A DNA stretch of 39,442 nt from the NCBI GenBank assembly GCA_015711955.1, contig JACVJK010000011.1, positions 1-39,442 of the forward strand. Direction: 5' to 3'. The DNA comes from Actinomycetota bacterium. GTDB lineage: Bacteria; Actinomycetota; Geothermincolia; Geothermincolales; RBG-13-55-18. How positions within the stretch are numbered: position 1 is the stretch's first letter; each line of letters starts with the position of its first letter. A program made the position numbers and the translations under genes. The notes under the pieces are model-generated. The model worked only from the letters and a program-made list of their open reading frames with translations. It was not told the origin of the DNA and did no database searches. Below, piece by piece: positions 1-9,103 of this stretch.

Positions 1-49
1 CAGAGGAAAGGACGGCACTCTCGGGGATGGGGAATTCTGCAGCCCTTAC

Positions 50-1627
50 ATGACCCCGGAGGGCAAGGCCTTCGGGAGGACAGAGGAGAGCTTACAGATA
101 CAGCCCTCTGCTTACGGCCCCCTGTTGCGCAATCGTGATTTCCTCAGGCTTTGGGCCAGCCAAATGATCTCCGCCATGGGGGATTGGATCATCGTGGCGG
201 TGCTCTTTGCCTTCGTCGATCAGCTGGCAGGGGGGAAGAGCTATGCCATAAGCCTGATGATGCTGGCCAAGTTCCTTCCTGCCGTGCTCCTGGGATTCCT
301 GGCGGGAGTGTTCATCGATCGGCTGGACCGCAAGGCCACCCTGATCATCTGCGACCTATCGCGGGCCCTCCTTGTGATACTCCTGCCCTTCTCGCCCCAC
401 CTGGCCGTGGTCTGCCTCTTGGTTTTCGTCATCGAGACCTTCACCATCATCTACGGGCCCGCCAAAGACGCCAGCCTTCCGGATCTCATCCCCCAAGAGC
501 AGCTCCTAACGGCGAATTCTTTGAACATGCTCACCATCTACGCTTCCATGGCCTTTGGCACCGCCCTGGCCGGAACCATCATCTCCTTTTTGGCCTATCT
601 GGGGAGGGTGAACCCCGGCTTTTTCGGCAAGGTAGATCCCAACAAGGCGGCCTTTTTCGTGGATTCCCTCACCTTCGTCACCTCCGCCTACCTGGTCTAC
701 CGGATAACGGGCTTTCGAAAGAGAAGCCGGGAGGAACGAAGCAGGATAACCACGGGACAGGTGAGAGAGGATTTTCAGGAGGGGATCCGTTATCTCTGGG
801 GATATCCCCTCACCCGCGTGGTCCTCCTCATGGCCATGGTCTGCTTCTTGGGGGGAGGCACCATTTACGTCCTGGCGGTGGGTTTCGTCAAGTACGTGAT
901 GGGAGGGGGAGACGCCACCTTCATGTACGTGCTCACCGTGCTGCTTTTCGGCATGATGGCCGGGTCGGTGCTGGCGGGGGTTTTCAGGAATAGGCTGCGA
1001 AAGGAGAAGGTGGTGGGTCTTGCCACCTCTGGCTTTGGTCTGGGAGTGGTTATCTTCTCTTTGGTGGTGGCCCGTTGGGTCACCTTTCCGGTGGTCTTTT
1101 TGGGTGGGGTGTGCATGGGCTACGCCACTGTGGGCATGATAACTCTCCTCCACGAGAACTTGGGGGAGGAGTTTCGGGGACGGGCTTTCGCCACCCTGCA
1201 AGTGGTCATGAGGGCTTCCATCTTCGTCTCCATCATAGTGGCGGGGCCCCTGGCCGACCTGATCACCGCTTTGGGCAGGAGAATAGGGTTGCCCTCGGTG
1301 TCTTTGCTCATTTTTCGCTTCGGAGGGTCGTTCAGGGGTGAACTGGATGGCAGGGAGGTGGATTTCACCTATCTGCTGAACGGACCCCAACTGATCCTTC
1401 TGGTGGGAGGAATCCTCATCTTCGCCGCCGGCGTCTTCGGCCATCGCTCTTTCGGGCGGATGTTTTCCTCCCGAAACCATGCGGTCGATCGGAGTCTCTG
1501 CGAAGTGCCTCCCTCGGGCTCGGCCGCTTCTGCGAACGATGAGGTGGATCCTCGTATCGCGAACCCCTCGAGCGAGGGTGAGGGCGAAGGTTTGGGAGAA
1601 GGCGGGTCAGCTCGGCCGTCCGGTTGA
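50..1627 (+). CDS. MFS transporter (MFS_3/enterobactin-exporter-like)
   Basis: 525-aa ORF with many hydrophobic segments; N-terminal LLRNRDFLRLWASQMISAMGDWIIVAVLFAF and FIDRLDRKATLIICDLSRALLV are typical of MFS exporters. Confidence 0.88.
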   Translation: MTPEGKAFGRTEESLQIQPSAYGPLLRNRDFLRLWASQMISAMGDWIIVAVLFAFVDQLAGGKSYAISLMMLAKFLPAVLLGFLAGVFIDRLDRKATLIICDLSRALLVILLPFSPHLAVVCLLVFVIETFTIIYGPAKDASLPDLIPQEQLLTANSLNMLTIYASMAFGTALAGTIISFLAYLGRVNPGFFGKVDPNKAAFFVDSLTFVTSAYLVYRITGFRKRSREERSRITTGQVREDFQEGIRYLWGYPLTRVVLLMAMVCFLGGGTIYVLAVGFVKYVMGGGDATFMYVLTVLLFGMMAGSVLAGVFRNRLRKEKVVGLATSGFGLGVVIFSLVVARWVTFPVVFLGGVCMGYATVGMITLLHENLGEEFRGRAFATLQVVMRASIFVSIIVAGPLADLITALGRRIGLPSVSLLIFRFGGSFRGELDGREVDFTYLLNGPQLILLVGGILIFAAGVFGHRSFGRMFSSRNHAVDRSLCEVPPSGSAASANDEVDPRIANPSSEGEGEGLGEGGSARPSG

Positions 1628-1773
1628 GCGGGCTCCTCGGGGCCGACGTTTTCGACCCGGGGGAATCGATATCGGTGGGCGGGGAGGAGAAATTAGATTT
1701 GTTGCGGTGAGATAAGGATTCAAGGGATCAGGAGACAAAAGCTCAAAAGATTGAGGAAGTTCTGGTCGGAGGT

Positions 1774-2325
1774 ATGGAATTGCAGGGCAGCAGAAAGGTG
1801 CAGTTACCTTTAGCAGACGATGTGCGTTTTGGCCTGCGGGTGGGGGAAAGAATCCTCCTTCTTGGAGAAATGCTGGTGATGCGGGACCAGGCCCATCTCA
1901 GGGTAGCTTCTGGGATTTCCCGAGGTGAGAACCCGCCGGTGGATTTCCGATGCCAGCTGATATACTACGCCGGACCCACTCCTCCCCCCCCTGGCAGGGC
2001 GGCCGGCTCCTTGGGGCCCACCACGGCGTCGCGGATGGACGCTTACGTGCCCCTGATGTGCCGCCTCGGCGTGGTGGCTTTTTTGGGCAAAGGTCCCCGC
2101 TCCCCAGAGGCCCGGCGGGCCATGGCGGAGGCGGGAGCCCTTTACTTGGTGGCGGTGGGGGGAGCGGGCGCGCTGCTGGGAAGCAAGGTGAGGGAGCTGC
2201 GTGTCTTGGCCTACCCCGACCTGGGACCGGAGGCCATTTACCTGGCGAAGGTGGAGGACTTCCCCTGTGTGGTGGCTCAGGACGCGAGGGGAGGTTATCT
2301 TTTCTCCCATCTACCCGAGGGTTGA
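1774..2325 (+). CDS. Fe-S hydro-lyase / class I fumarate hydratase beta-type (C-terminal) subunit
   Basis: Motifs LRVGERILLLGEMLVMRDQAHLR, IYYAGPTP, GSLGPTTASRMDAYVP, GKGP, GGAGALLGSKV, DLGPEAIYLAKVEDFP. Confidence 0.85.
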   Translation: MELQGSRKVQLPLADDVRFGLRVGERILLLGEMLVMRDQAHLRVASGISRGENPPVDFRCQLIYYAGPTPPPPGRAAGSLGPTTASRMDAYVPLMCRLGVVAFLGKGPRSPEARRAMAEAGALYLVAVGGAGALLGSKVRELRVLAYPDLGPEAIYLAKVEDFPCVVAQDARGGYLFSHLPEG

Positions 2326-2375
2326 GGATAAGCACGGCCCAGGTTAGGGGGATGTCTGACCGGCTCCTGGACCTT

Positions 2376-2619
2376 CACTGACAGACAGCCGTTTGCGCCG
2401 TACATTCCCTCAAAGGGACGGTTCGGGGCATCCTCGCGCCCGATGTCGAACGGAGGGACTTGAGGAGTTAAAAGGGACTCGTTAAAGGTTTTCGCCGGAA
2501 AACCCCACCTGCTTTCGCGCAAAATCGTGACGGGCAATCCCAAGGTGGATCGGGTCGGGTATTTCTTGAAGTCGGCCCCTCGATGGCCTAATATGGGAAA
2601 CGGAACTTATCTGTCAGTA
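2376..2619. mobile_element. Candidate MITE-like element (244 bp) with 9-bp TIR and 5-bp TSD
   Basis: ACTGACAGA at 2377-2385 and its reverse complement TCTGTCAGT at 2610-2618; flanked by ACCTT at 2371-2375 and 2620-2624; no transposase ORF inside. Confidence 0.4.
2566..2594 (+). promoter_or_regulatory. Putative sigma70-type promoter: TTGAAG-N17-TAATAT
   Basis: -35 TTGAAG 2566-2571, 17-nt spacer, -10 TAATAT 2589-2594; about 90 nt upstream of the ADC-like gene. Confidence 0.45.
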
Positions 2620-2684
2620 ACCTTTGGTCTCGGCGCTTCGAGTCGGCAGGTCTTGATGGGACGGAGTTAAGAGGGGGTGATACC

Positions 2685-3542
2685 GTGCACCACGATTTCT
2701 TCGAGGGCATCGAACAGGTAGAGGCCACCATGGCGGGGAAGAAGGCCAAGCTTCCCGTCTTCTACCGGAGCGCGAGGAGTTTCACCGCCATTTTCCCCGC
2801 CACGGTCCTGTCCTTGCGCCGGCTGCTTCCCGACTCTCGATACGTGCCCGCCCAGATAGCTCCCGGGGTCGGCGCAATACACCTCACCGCTTTCGAGTAT
2901 TACGACACCGACATAGAGCCCTACAACGAGTTCGCCATCGGCGTTTTGCTGAACGACCCCCAAGTCATGCCCATCCCTGGTTACAACTTGCTCCGACAGC
3001 TCCTCAACCTCACCTTCTACACCTATATACATCACCTGCCGGTCACCACTGAGATCGCCTTGCGGGGAGGTATTGACGTCTACAACTATCCCAAGTTCAT
3101 GGCGGAGATTGATTTCACCGACACCGAGGCCTCGGTGACCTGTGAGTTGAAGGAAAAGGGGGAGCTCATCCTACGTTTGGAGGGAAAGAAGGTCGACACG
3201 CCCCGAAGCGGGGTGATGAAGTACCTCTGCCACCTCTACCAGTACCGCCAGCCCCAAGGGGCCGAGTTCAAGGTTAACGCCATCCGTTACGCCATAGTTC
3301 CCGGGTTCGGCAAGGCTAGGCTGGAGCTCGGCGACCGCCACCCGGTGGCCTTGGAGCTCCGACAGACCCTCCTCTCCACCCAGCCGTTTATGTACATGTA
3401 CATGCCGGAGATCCAGTGCATCCTCTACGGCCCGGACAGGCTATCCCTCCCGCTCCTGGTGAGGCTGCTGCGAGAGAACATGGGCATACCAGTGGAGCGG
3501 CTGGCGGAAGAGCTGGCGAGGATGGTGACCGAGGAGAGGTAA
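2685..3542 (+). CDS. Acetoacetate decarboxylase (ADC) family protein
   Basis: 285 aa, GTG start; ADC-like layout (LPVFYRSARSFTAIFPA, PGVGAIHLTAFEYYDTDIEPYNEFAIGVLL, GIDVYNYPKFMAEIDF). Confidence 0.75.
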   Translation: MHHDFFEGIEQVEATMAGKKAKLPVFYRSARSFTAIFPATVLSLRRLLPDSRYVPAQIAPGVGAIHLTAFEYYDTDIEPYNEFAIGVLLNDPQVMPIPGYNLLRQLLNLTFYTYIHHLPVTTEIALRGGIDVYNYPKFMAEIDFTDTEASVTCELKEKGELILRLEGKKVDTPRSGVMKYLCHLYQYRQPQGAEFKVNAIRYAIVPGFGKARLELGDRHPVALELRQTLLSTQPFMYMYMPEIQCILYGPDRLSLPLLVRLLRENMGIPVERLAEELARMVTEER

Positions 3543-3776
3543 GAGCCCCATATTCCGGATAGCCCGGCTTCTCGCCGGCTAATCGACGGCGAGCGAAGTG
3601 GGGGGCGGGGGCTTGAGGAAGTTCGTTTTTGTCTTCGCGAGCTGGGAGACGAAGCGGGTCGTACGTAAAGGGCCGTTCTGCTCGACGAAAACCCCCGACC
3701 GAAGGAGTTCCCGATGCGTCTTTTGAAGATTCACGCCTGACGGGCGGGGAGGGCGAGTTAGAGGAGGTAATGGAGC

Positions 3777-5303
3777 ATGACCCGGGAAGACGTGGGCGGG
3801 GAAATCTGGCAGCCCAACCTGGAGGACATGACAGTGAGCCTCCAGGCCCTGGGCCGCCTTCCCCGAGGCATGGTGAAGGAGACCCGCAAGGCGTTAGACC
3901 ACGCCCGCCGTTTCGTGGATGAAGTGGTGCGTCCCCGAGCTCTGGAGTTGGACAGGCTGCTTCAGGAGGATCCACTTCATCTCCCTTGGGATCTGGTGGA
4001 GGAGGCGAATCGCTGGGGCCTTTACACCATGTTCCTTCCCCGGCTCTTCGGGGGCAAAGGATACAATTTACCAGCTCTTTCCTACGTTCTGGAGGAACTC
4101 GCATCCGCCTGCACCGGCATCGCCAACTTGGTGGGGGTTCACTATCTCGGGGTTGCCACCCTTACCGCCTCTTGGAACGTGAGGTTGATGAACCGGATAA
4201 TGCGGGAGACGGTGGAGGGGGAAAGGAACGGGAGGCCATGCCTCATATCCCTGGCCATCACCGAACCCGAGGCGGGCACCGACGTGGAGGAGGTGGAGCT
4301 GCTCAAGAGGGCCCGGGTCACTTGTCGCGCCGAGCGGGTGCGGGGAGGATACGTGGTGAACGGCCGCAAGATATTCATATCCAACGGCCATCTCTCCACC
4401 TGGCACATGCTGGTGGCCTACGAGGACCTGGAGCACCCCGAAAAGGGGACGGTCATGTTGGCGGTCAGGACCGGCACCAAGGGTTTCTCCTTCGGCAGGG
4501 TAGAGCACAAGATGGGCCAGAAGGCCTGCCCCGCCAGCGAACTGGTGTTCGAGGACTGCTTCATCCCCGATGAGAACGTCTGTTTCGACCCCTCTTACCT
4601 TCGGAAAATGGAAAGGGCAAGTAGTTACCTGGGAGGCCTGCGCCGGGACCTGGAGGGATACACCGCCCAGGTCATCCACTACGTGGTCTCCACCTCCCGC
4701 GCGGGGGTGGGGGGATTCGCCACCGGCGTGGCTCGGGGTGCTTTCCAGGAGGCACTGCGCTTCGCCCTGCAAACGGAGTTGGGAGGACGCCGTCTCATAG
4801 AACACGAATGGGCCCGATGTGTCCTGGCGGAGATGTACAAGAACGTGGCGCTGGCCCGCCTTTCGTACGTGGAGACCAATTATGCCAACTCCCTTTACGG
4901 GATGTTCAGGATATTGCTCTGGAAGCCCACCTATTACCTCATGAAACTGATGCCTCAGGTCTTCTTCGATAGGGTGCTGCAGCCCGTCCTCCGCTGGGAA
5001 GGAACCACCCATCTTTTCCGCTGGCTCATGATGGAAGGTCAGAAGGACGAGGAGATACAGCGGACCTCCGGATGGGCTTCCCTCTCCAAGTTCGCCGCCT
5101 CCGACTTCGGCCTGCGAAACTGCCAGTTGGCCTTGGAGCTCATGGGGAGGTCGGGGGTGAGGCACGAAATGGCGGTGGAAAAACACCTGCGGGACTCCAA
5201 GCTGTTGCAAATCTACGAGGGCACCAACCAGCTGAACCGGTTGAACCTGTTTCACTGTCTGGTGGCCCGAGATTTCCCCGAGCTTCGCACTTTCGACGAG
5301 TGA
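3777..5303 (+). CDS. Acyl-CoA dehydrogenase, putatively catalytic
   Basis: LAITEPEAGTD, VNGRKIFISNG and C-terminal RDSKLLQIYEGTNQLNRL (YEGT carries the catalytic Glu in SCAD/MCAD-type enzymes); RBS gaggaggt upstream. Confidence 0.92.
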   Translation: MTREDVGGEIWQPNLEDMTVSLQALGRLPRGMVKETRKALDHARRFVDEVVRPRALELDRLLQEDPLHLPWDLVEEANRWGLYTMFLPRLFGGKGYNLPALSYVLEELASACTGIANLVGVHYLGVATLTASWNVRLMNRIMRETVEGERNGRPCLISLAITEPEAGTDVEEVELLKRARVTCRAERVRGGYVVNGRKIFISNGHLSTWHMLVAYEDLEHPEKGTVMLAVRTGTKGFSFGRVEHKMGQKACPASELVFEDCFIPDENVCFDPSYLRKMERASSYLGGLRRDLEGYTAQVIHYVVSTSRAGVGGFATGVARGAFQEALRFALQTELGGRRLIEHEWARCVLAEMYKNVALARLSYVETNYANSLYGMFRILLWKPTYYLMKLMPQVFFDRVLQPVLRWEGTTHLFRWLMMEGQKDEEIQRTSGWASLSKFAASDFGLRNCQLALELMGRSGVRHEMAVEKHLRDSKLLQIYEGTNQLNRLNLFHCLVARDFPELRTFDE

Positions 5304-5451
5304 GCCGCACCGCAGGGCTGGCGTTCGTTGAAGGGTCTATCGTGGGGGCATTCGCCGTGAGCGATGGCGGAGGCCTTTTGAGGTGGAGGATGGCAAAAAC
5401 CTTCGAGGGGGTCCTGGCCCCAAGGGGATGTTGAAAGGAGTGGCCTGGAAT

Positions 5452-6564
5452 ATGTTTTCCGAGGGTTCGGAGCAGCTGAGGCTCGCCGAGCGCCTTGCAA
5501 AGGAGTTCGCCCGGGGAGAGCTGGAGAGGAGGAAAGAGGAGCTGGAGAGCTTCCCGCCCCGCCCGGGTTTGCGCGAGGTCTTGGCGCGGGCCTGGGAGCT
5601 GGGGTTCTTCTCGCTGGGCCATGGGGAGGAGGCCGGCGACGGGGAGAGCTTAGCCGTCCTATGCGCCGTCCTGAAAAACGTCGCCGCGGTGGACGCGGGT
5701 TTCGCTGCCGCTCTCTTCACCCACATCTTCGCTTGCCGGATCCTGGATGAGGCGGGGCGGGGAAAGGCCAAACCCCCATTAAAGCCCCGGGAGGGATCGA
5801 GGCCCTGTTTGGTGGCATTTCCCGTCTTCGACCGACCGGTGGAGGCGGCCAAGGGCTTGAGGGCGGAAAGATGCGGAGGGGATTGGAGGTTGAGGGGCGA
5901 GGTAGAGTTATTGGTCCTGGGAGCTTTGGCCAGTTATGCCCTCCTCCCCGCCTTCCTCGGGGATGAGGAGATGGTGGCCTTCTTCCTATGTCCCGTGGGA
6001 GGGGAGGGATGGAGACAGGGTCCGCCCGTCATGGGGTTGGGCCTGAGGTCGTGCCCCGCGGTGGACATAGCCCTTCAGGACGTGGTGGCTGATCCGGTGG
6101 GGGAGTTGGGAATGGCCGAGGAATACTTCGGGAGGGCGGAGTCCTGGCTTTCCCCTGCGGCTGCCGCCCTGTGTCTGGGGGTCATGGAAGGGGCATGGGA
6201 AGAGGCGGCGGAATACGCGCGCCAACGGGTCCAGGGGGGCAGGGAGATAATCAAGTGGTCGGAGGTGAGGATGATGCTCTCCTCCATGGCCTTGGCTTGT
6301 CAGACGGTGAGGATGTTGATAGGCCAGGCGACGAGGGAGCTGGGGGAGATGGGAGAGGGCTTCGGCCTTTCCTCTCGGGCCTGCCTGCTGGTGGCCCAAG
6401 ACCTAGTAAGGGAGGTGACCTCCGACGGCATCCAGGTCCTGGGGGGCATCGGTTACATGAAAGACAGGGGTCAAGAGAAACGCTTTCGAGACGGACATCA
6501 CCTCCTGTCCCTCTTGGGTTCCCACCCCCTACGCCGCTTGGAGTTCTTGGGGCAACTCCTCTGA
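5452..6564 (+). CDS. Divergent acyl-CoA dehydrogenase-like protein, probably non-catalytic subunit
   Basis: C-terminal ACAD motif GIQVLGGIGYMKDRGQEKRFRDGHH, but LLGSH replaces YEGT and no TEPxAGSD motif; ATG at 5452 preceded by aaaggag (ORF opens at 5383). Confidence 0.75.
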   Translation: MFSEGSEQLRLAERLAKEFARGELERRKEELESFPPRPGLREVLARAWELGFFSLGHGEEAGDGESLAVLCAVLKNVAAVDAGFAAALFTHIFACRILDEAGRGKAKPPLKPREGSRPCLVAFPVFDRPVEAAKGLRAERCGGDWRLRGEVELLVLGALASYALLPAFLGDEEMVAFFLCPVGGEGWRQGPPVMGLGLRSCPAVDIALQDVVADPVGELGMAEEYFGRAESWLSPAAAALCLGVMEGAWEEAAEYARQRVQGGREIIKWSEVRMMLSSMALACQTVRMLIGQATRELGEMGEGFGLSSRACLLVAQDLVREVTSDGIQVLGGIGYMKDRGQEKRFRDGHHLLSLLGSHPLRRLEFLGQLL

Positions 6565-6891
6565 TCGTAGAGCGATTTTGTCCTCCCCCGGACGGGAAAT
6601 GGGGACTGGGCGTATAGGGACGGGCTCTCGTCTCCTTAGTGCACGGTCCCGGTTCCACCGGCGGATGAATTCGTCTCGGAACGTAAAGGGAAGTGCCGAC
6701 CGGGGCTTTTCGCTGCGGTTGCAAGGGGGTGCGCAGTTGTTAATCATACATTGGGGGTTTAGATTATATGGAAAAGGTCATGCCTGACGGGAGGCTGCTT
6801 TCTGTCCTGGGGCCGCTTTAAAGGGGCAAGGCCCTTAAAGCTTTCCACGGTCGAGGGACCGCTCGTTATTGGGAATGTGAAAGGAGGAAAG

Positions 6892-7740
6892 ATGCCGCTG
6901 GATGCGGGAGAGCACTATGACCACATCACCGATGCCTGGATGCAGCTCATGGGGGACAACTTCCATTTCGGGTTCTTCGAGGAGGGCGAAAAGGACGTAG
7001 CCAAGGCCTCCGAGAGGATGGTAGATCGCATGCTGGAGCTGGTGGACCTGGACGAGGAGTCCCGCGTCCTGGACGTGGGATGCGGGATCGGGACCCCGGC
7101 CCTTCACATTCACCGCCGTTTCGGTTGTTACGTGGAGGGGATCTCTACCAGCCGCAGAGGGGTGGAGGAGGCGAATCGCCGCAGTCGGGAGATGGGATTT
7201 TCGGAGAAAGTGCGCTTCAGGGTGGCTGACGGGCAGGACAACGGAAGTCCCGATGCCTCCTTTGACGTGGTGTGGATCATGGAGGCCGCCCACCTCATGT
7301 TCGACAAGGCTCGACTGTTCTCGGAGTGCTATCGGGTCCTCAAGGACGGTGGGGTATTGGTGATGTGCGACATCGTCACCGCCAAACTTCTCCCACCCCA
7401 TAAAGGGTTGTGGCATTTCCTGCGGCGCCTCCCCGACTACTATAGGCTGCTCAAGGCTTGGGGACCCGCCCAGCTTCCCACCCTGGGCAACTACGTGGAC
7501 CGTTTGGTGGAGGCGGGTTTCGGGAGGGTGCTGGCGTTGGACATAACCCCATATGCGGCGCCCACTTTGTCCTGTTGGCGGGAGAACGCTCTTCCCTATC
7601 GAAACTCTGGCCTGGCCTCCATGTCCCCGGAAGAGGTGAACAACTTCATCAAGGCCTGCGAGATCCTGGACGGCTTTTTCCGCAGTGGCATCTTCGGATA
7701 CGGCATGATCCGGGCGGAAAAGGCCGAGGCTTTCGGGTAG
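6892..7740 (+). CDS. SAM-dependent methyltransferase (class I, sterol/gamma-tocopherol methyltransferase-like)
   Basis: VLDVGCGIGTPALHI, FDVVWIMEAAHLM, RVLKDGGVLVMCD; ATG at 6892 preceded by aaaggagg. Confidence 0.88.
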   Translation: MPLDAGEHYDHITDAWMQLMGDNFHFGFFEEGEKDVAKASERMVDRMLELVDLDEESRVLDVGCGIGTPALHIHRRFGCYVEGISTSRRGVEEANRRSREMGFSEKVRFRVADGQDNGSPDASFDVVWIMEAAHLMFDKARLFSECYRVLKDGGVLVMCDIVTAKLLPPHKGLWHFLRRLPDYYRLLKAWGPAQLPTLGNYVDRLVEAGFGRVLALDITPYAAPTLSCWRENALPYRNSGLASMSPEEVNNFIKACEILDGFFRSGIFGYGMIRAEKAEAFG

Positions 7741-8250
7741 AAGGCCGGGCGGCGGCGTCCCCCGGGGCGAGCGAGGTCAATTCGACCGTCGCAAGGGGAA
7801 AAGCGTCTCATTACGCCATGGCGCCCCTCTGACAACGCTCACTGCGAGGAGCGGATTCCCTCACGCGGTTCGAGGACATCGACCCGGAATCCGCGGGGGA
7901 GACTGATCTGGGTCGTGCCACCTCTGAGGGCAGGTGGCGCCGGCCCTGCCGCCCAGGCGTTCCATGCCTGCGACCCGCTTCATTGGGGATTTCCACCGGA
8001 TGAGCGGTCTACGTATGTGGTGTAATATTAACCTCTGGGAAACTCCAGGGGCTGTACCGACCCCGAGGACTTCCCTCTGACTAATGAAAACAGATGCCCG
8101 CCCCGCATTAAGATCGGTGGTGCCTCTTGGTCATAGCACGGGAAGCCGTTCGCGGGGCTGGATGGGAAAGGAGGGTAGGTCGAGAGGGCATCTCGCCAGG
8201 CCCAGGCCTTCCTCGAGGCGTTGGGAGGAAACGAAGGAGGACGGCACCCG

Positions 8251-8919
8251 GTGATGAACAGGTTACGAGGATCGGGAAAGAGAGGTTTTCTCATCACCTT
8301 CGAGGGTGTGGAGGGTTCCGGCAAGACCACGCAGATGAACATGCTCCACGCCCACCTTCTGAGACTCAAGGTGGACGTGATCGCCACCCACGAGCCGGGA
8401 GGCACCCGAATCGGCGAGGAGATACGACGCATAATCCTCAATCCCGTATTCGGGGAGATGCATCCCCTCACCGAGGCGGTGCTTTACGCCGCCGACCGGG
8501 CCCAACACGTCCAGGAGGTGATCAAGCCCGCTCTGGATGAGGGCAAGGTGGTCCTATGCGACCGCTACATAGATTCTTCCCTCGCCTATCAGGGGGTGGC
8601 TAGGGGCCTGGGGCTGGAGGCCATTCGGAATCTGAACGAGTGGGTGACTGGGGACCTTTATCCTGACCTCACCGTCCTCTTGGAGATCCCCTTTGAGGTG
8701 GGTCTGCAGCGGCTGCGCAAGAGGAGGAAAGCGTTGGACCGCATGGAGGGGCAGCCGGAGAGGTTCTACGCCCACGTGCAGGAGGCCTACCGCTCCCTGG
8801 CCAAGCTGTTCTCCGCCCGCTTCTTGGTCCTCAACGGGGCTGAACCTCCGGATCGCATTCACCATCGCATCATGCAGGAAGTCCTTTCACTGCTCGGGTT
8901 GCAGAGATCATCCGAGTGA
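8251..8919 (+). CDS. tmk: Thymidylate kinase
   Basis: FLITFEGVEGSGKTTQ, THEPGGTRIGEEIR, LCDRYIDSSLAYQGVARGLG; aaggagg upstream of a GTG/ATG start. Confidence 0.95.
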   Translation: MMNRLRGSGKRGFLITFEGVEGSGKTTQMNMLHAHLLRLKVDVIATHEPGGTRIGEEIRRIILNPVFGEMHPLTEAVLYAADRAQHVQEVIKPALDEGKVVLCDRYIDSSLAYQGVARGLGLEAIRNLNEWVTGDLYPDLTVLLEIPFEVGLQRLRKRRKALDRMEGQPERFYAHVQEAYRSLAKLFSARFLVLNGAEPPDRIHHRIMQEVLSLLGLQRSSE

Positions 8920-9103
8920 ACCCTCGTAGGGGGGCCTGCCTCCGGGCGCATGCGGGGGAGGGGAGCAACGCCAAGGTCACGCTGTCGGGTAACTCGACGC
9001 GATTGTCCACTTGAGTGGAGGGTGGGTATTCTTCTCGTATGGGGGATGAGACCCGATCAAGGCCGTCTCGACAAGAGACTCAAAAGAGTGGCCGAGGTTC
9101 GAG

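Noticed and set aside
506-1480. Long minus-strand ORF opposite the MFS gene, and similar antisense ORFs (4068-5255, 13762-14829, 21845-22999, 30629-31915, 31786-32847)
   Set aside because: High-GC shadow ORFs, rich in Gly/Pro/Arg/His, lying across well-recognised genes and without RBS or family motifs
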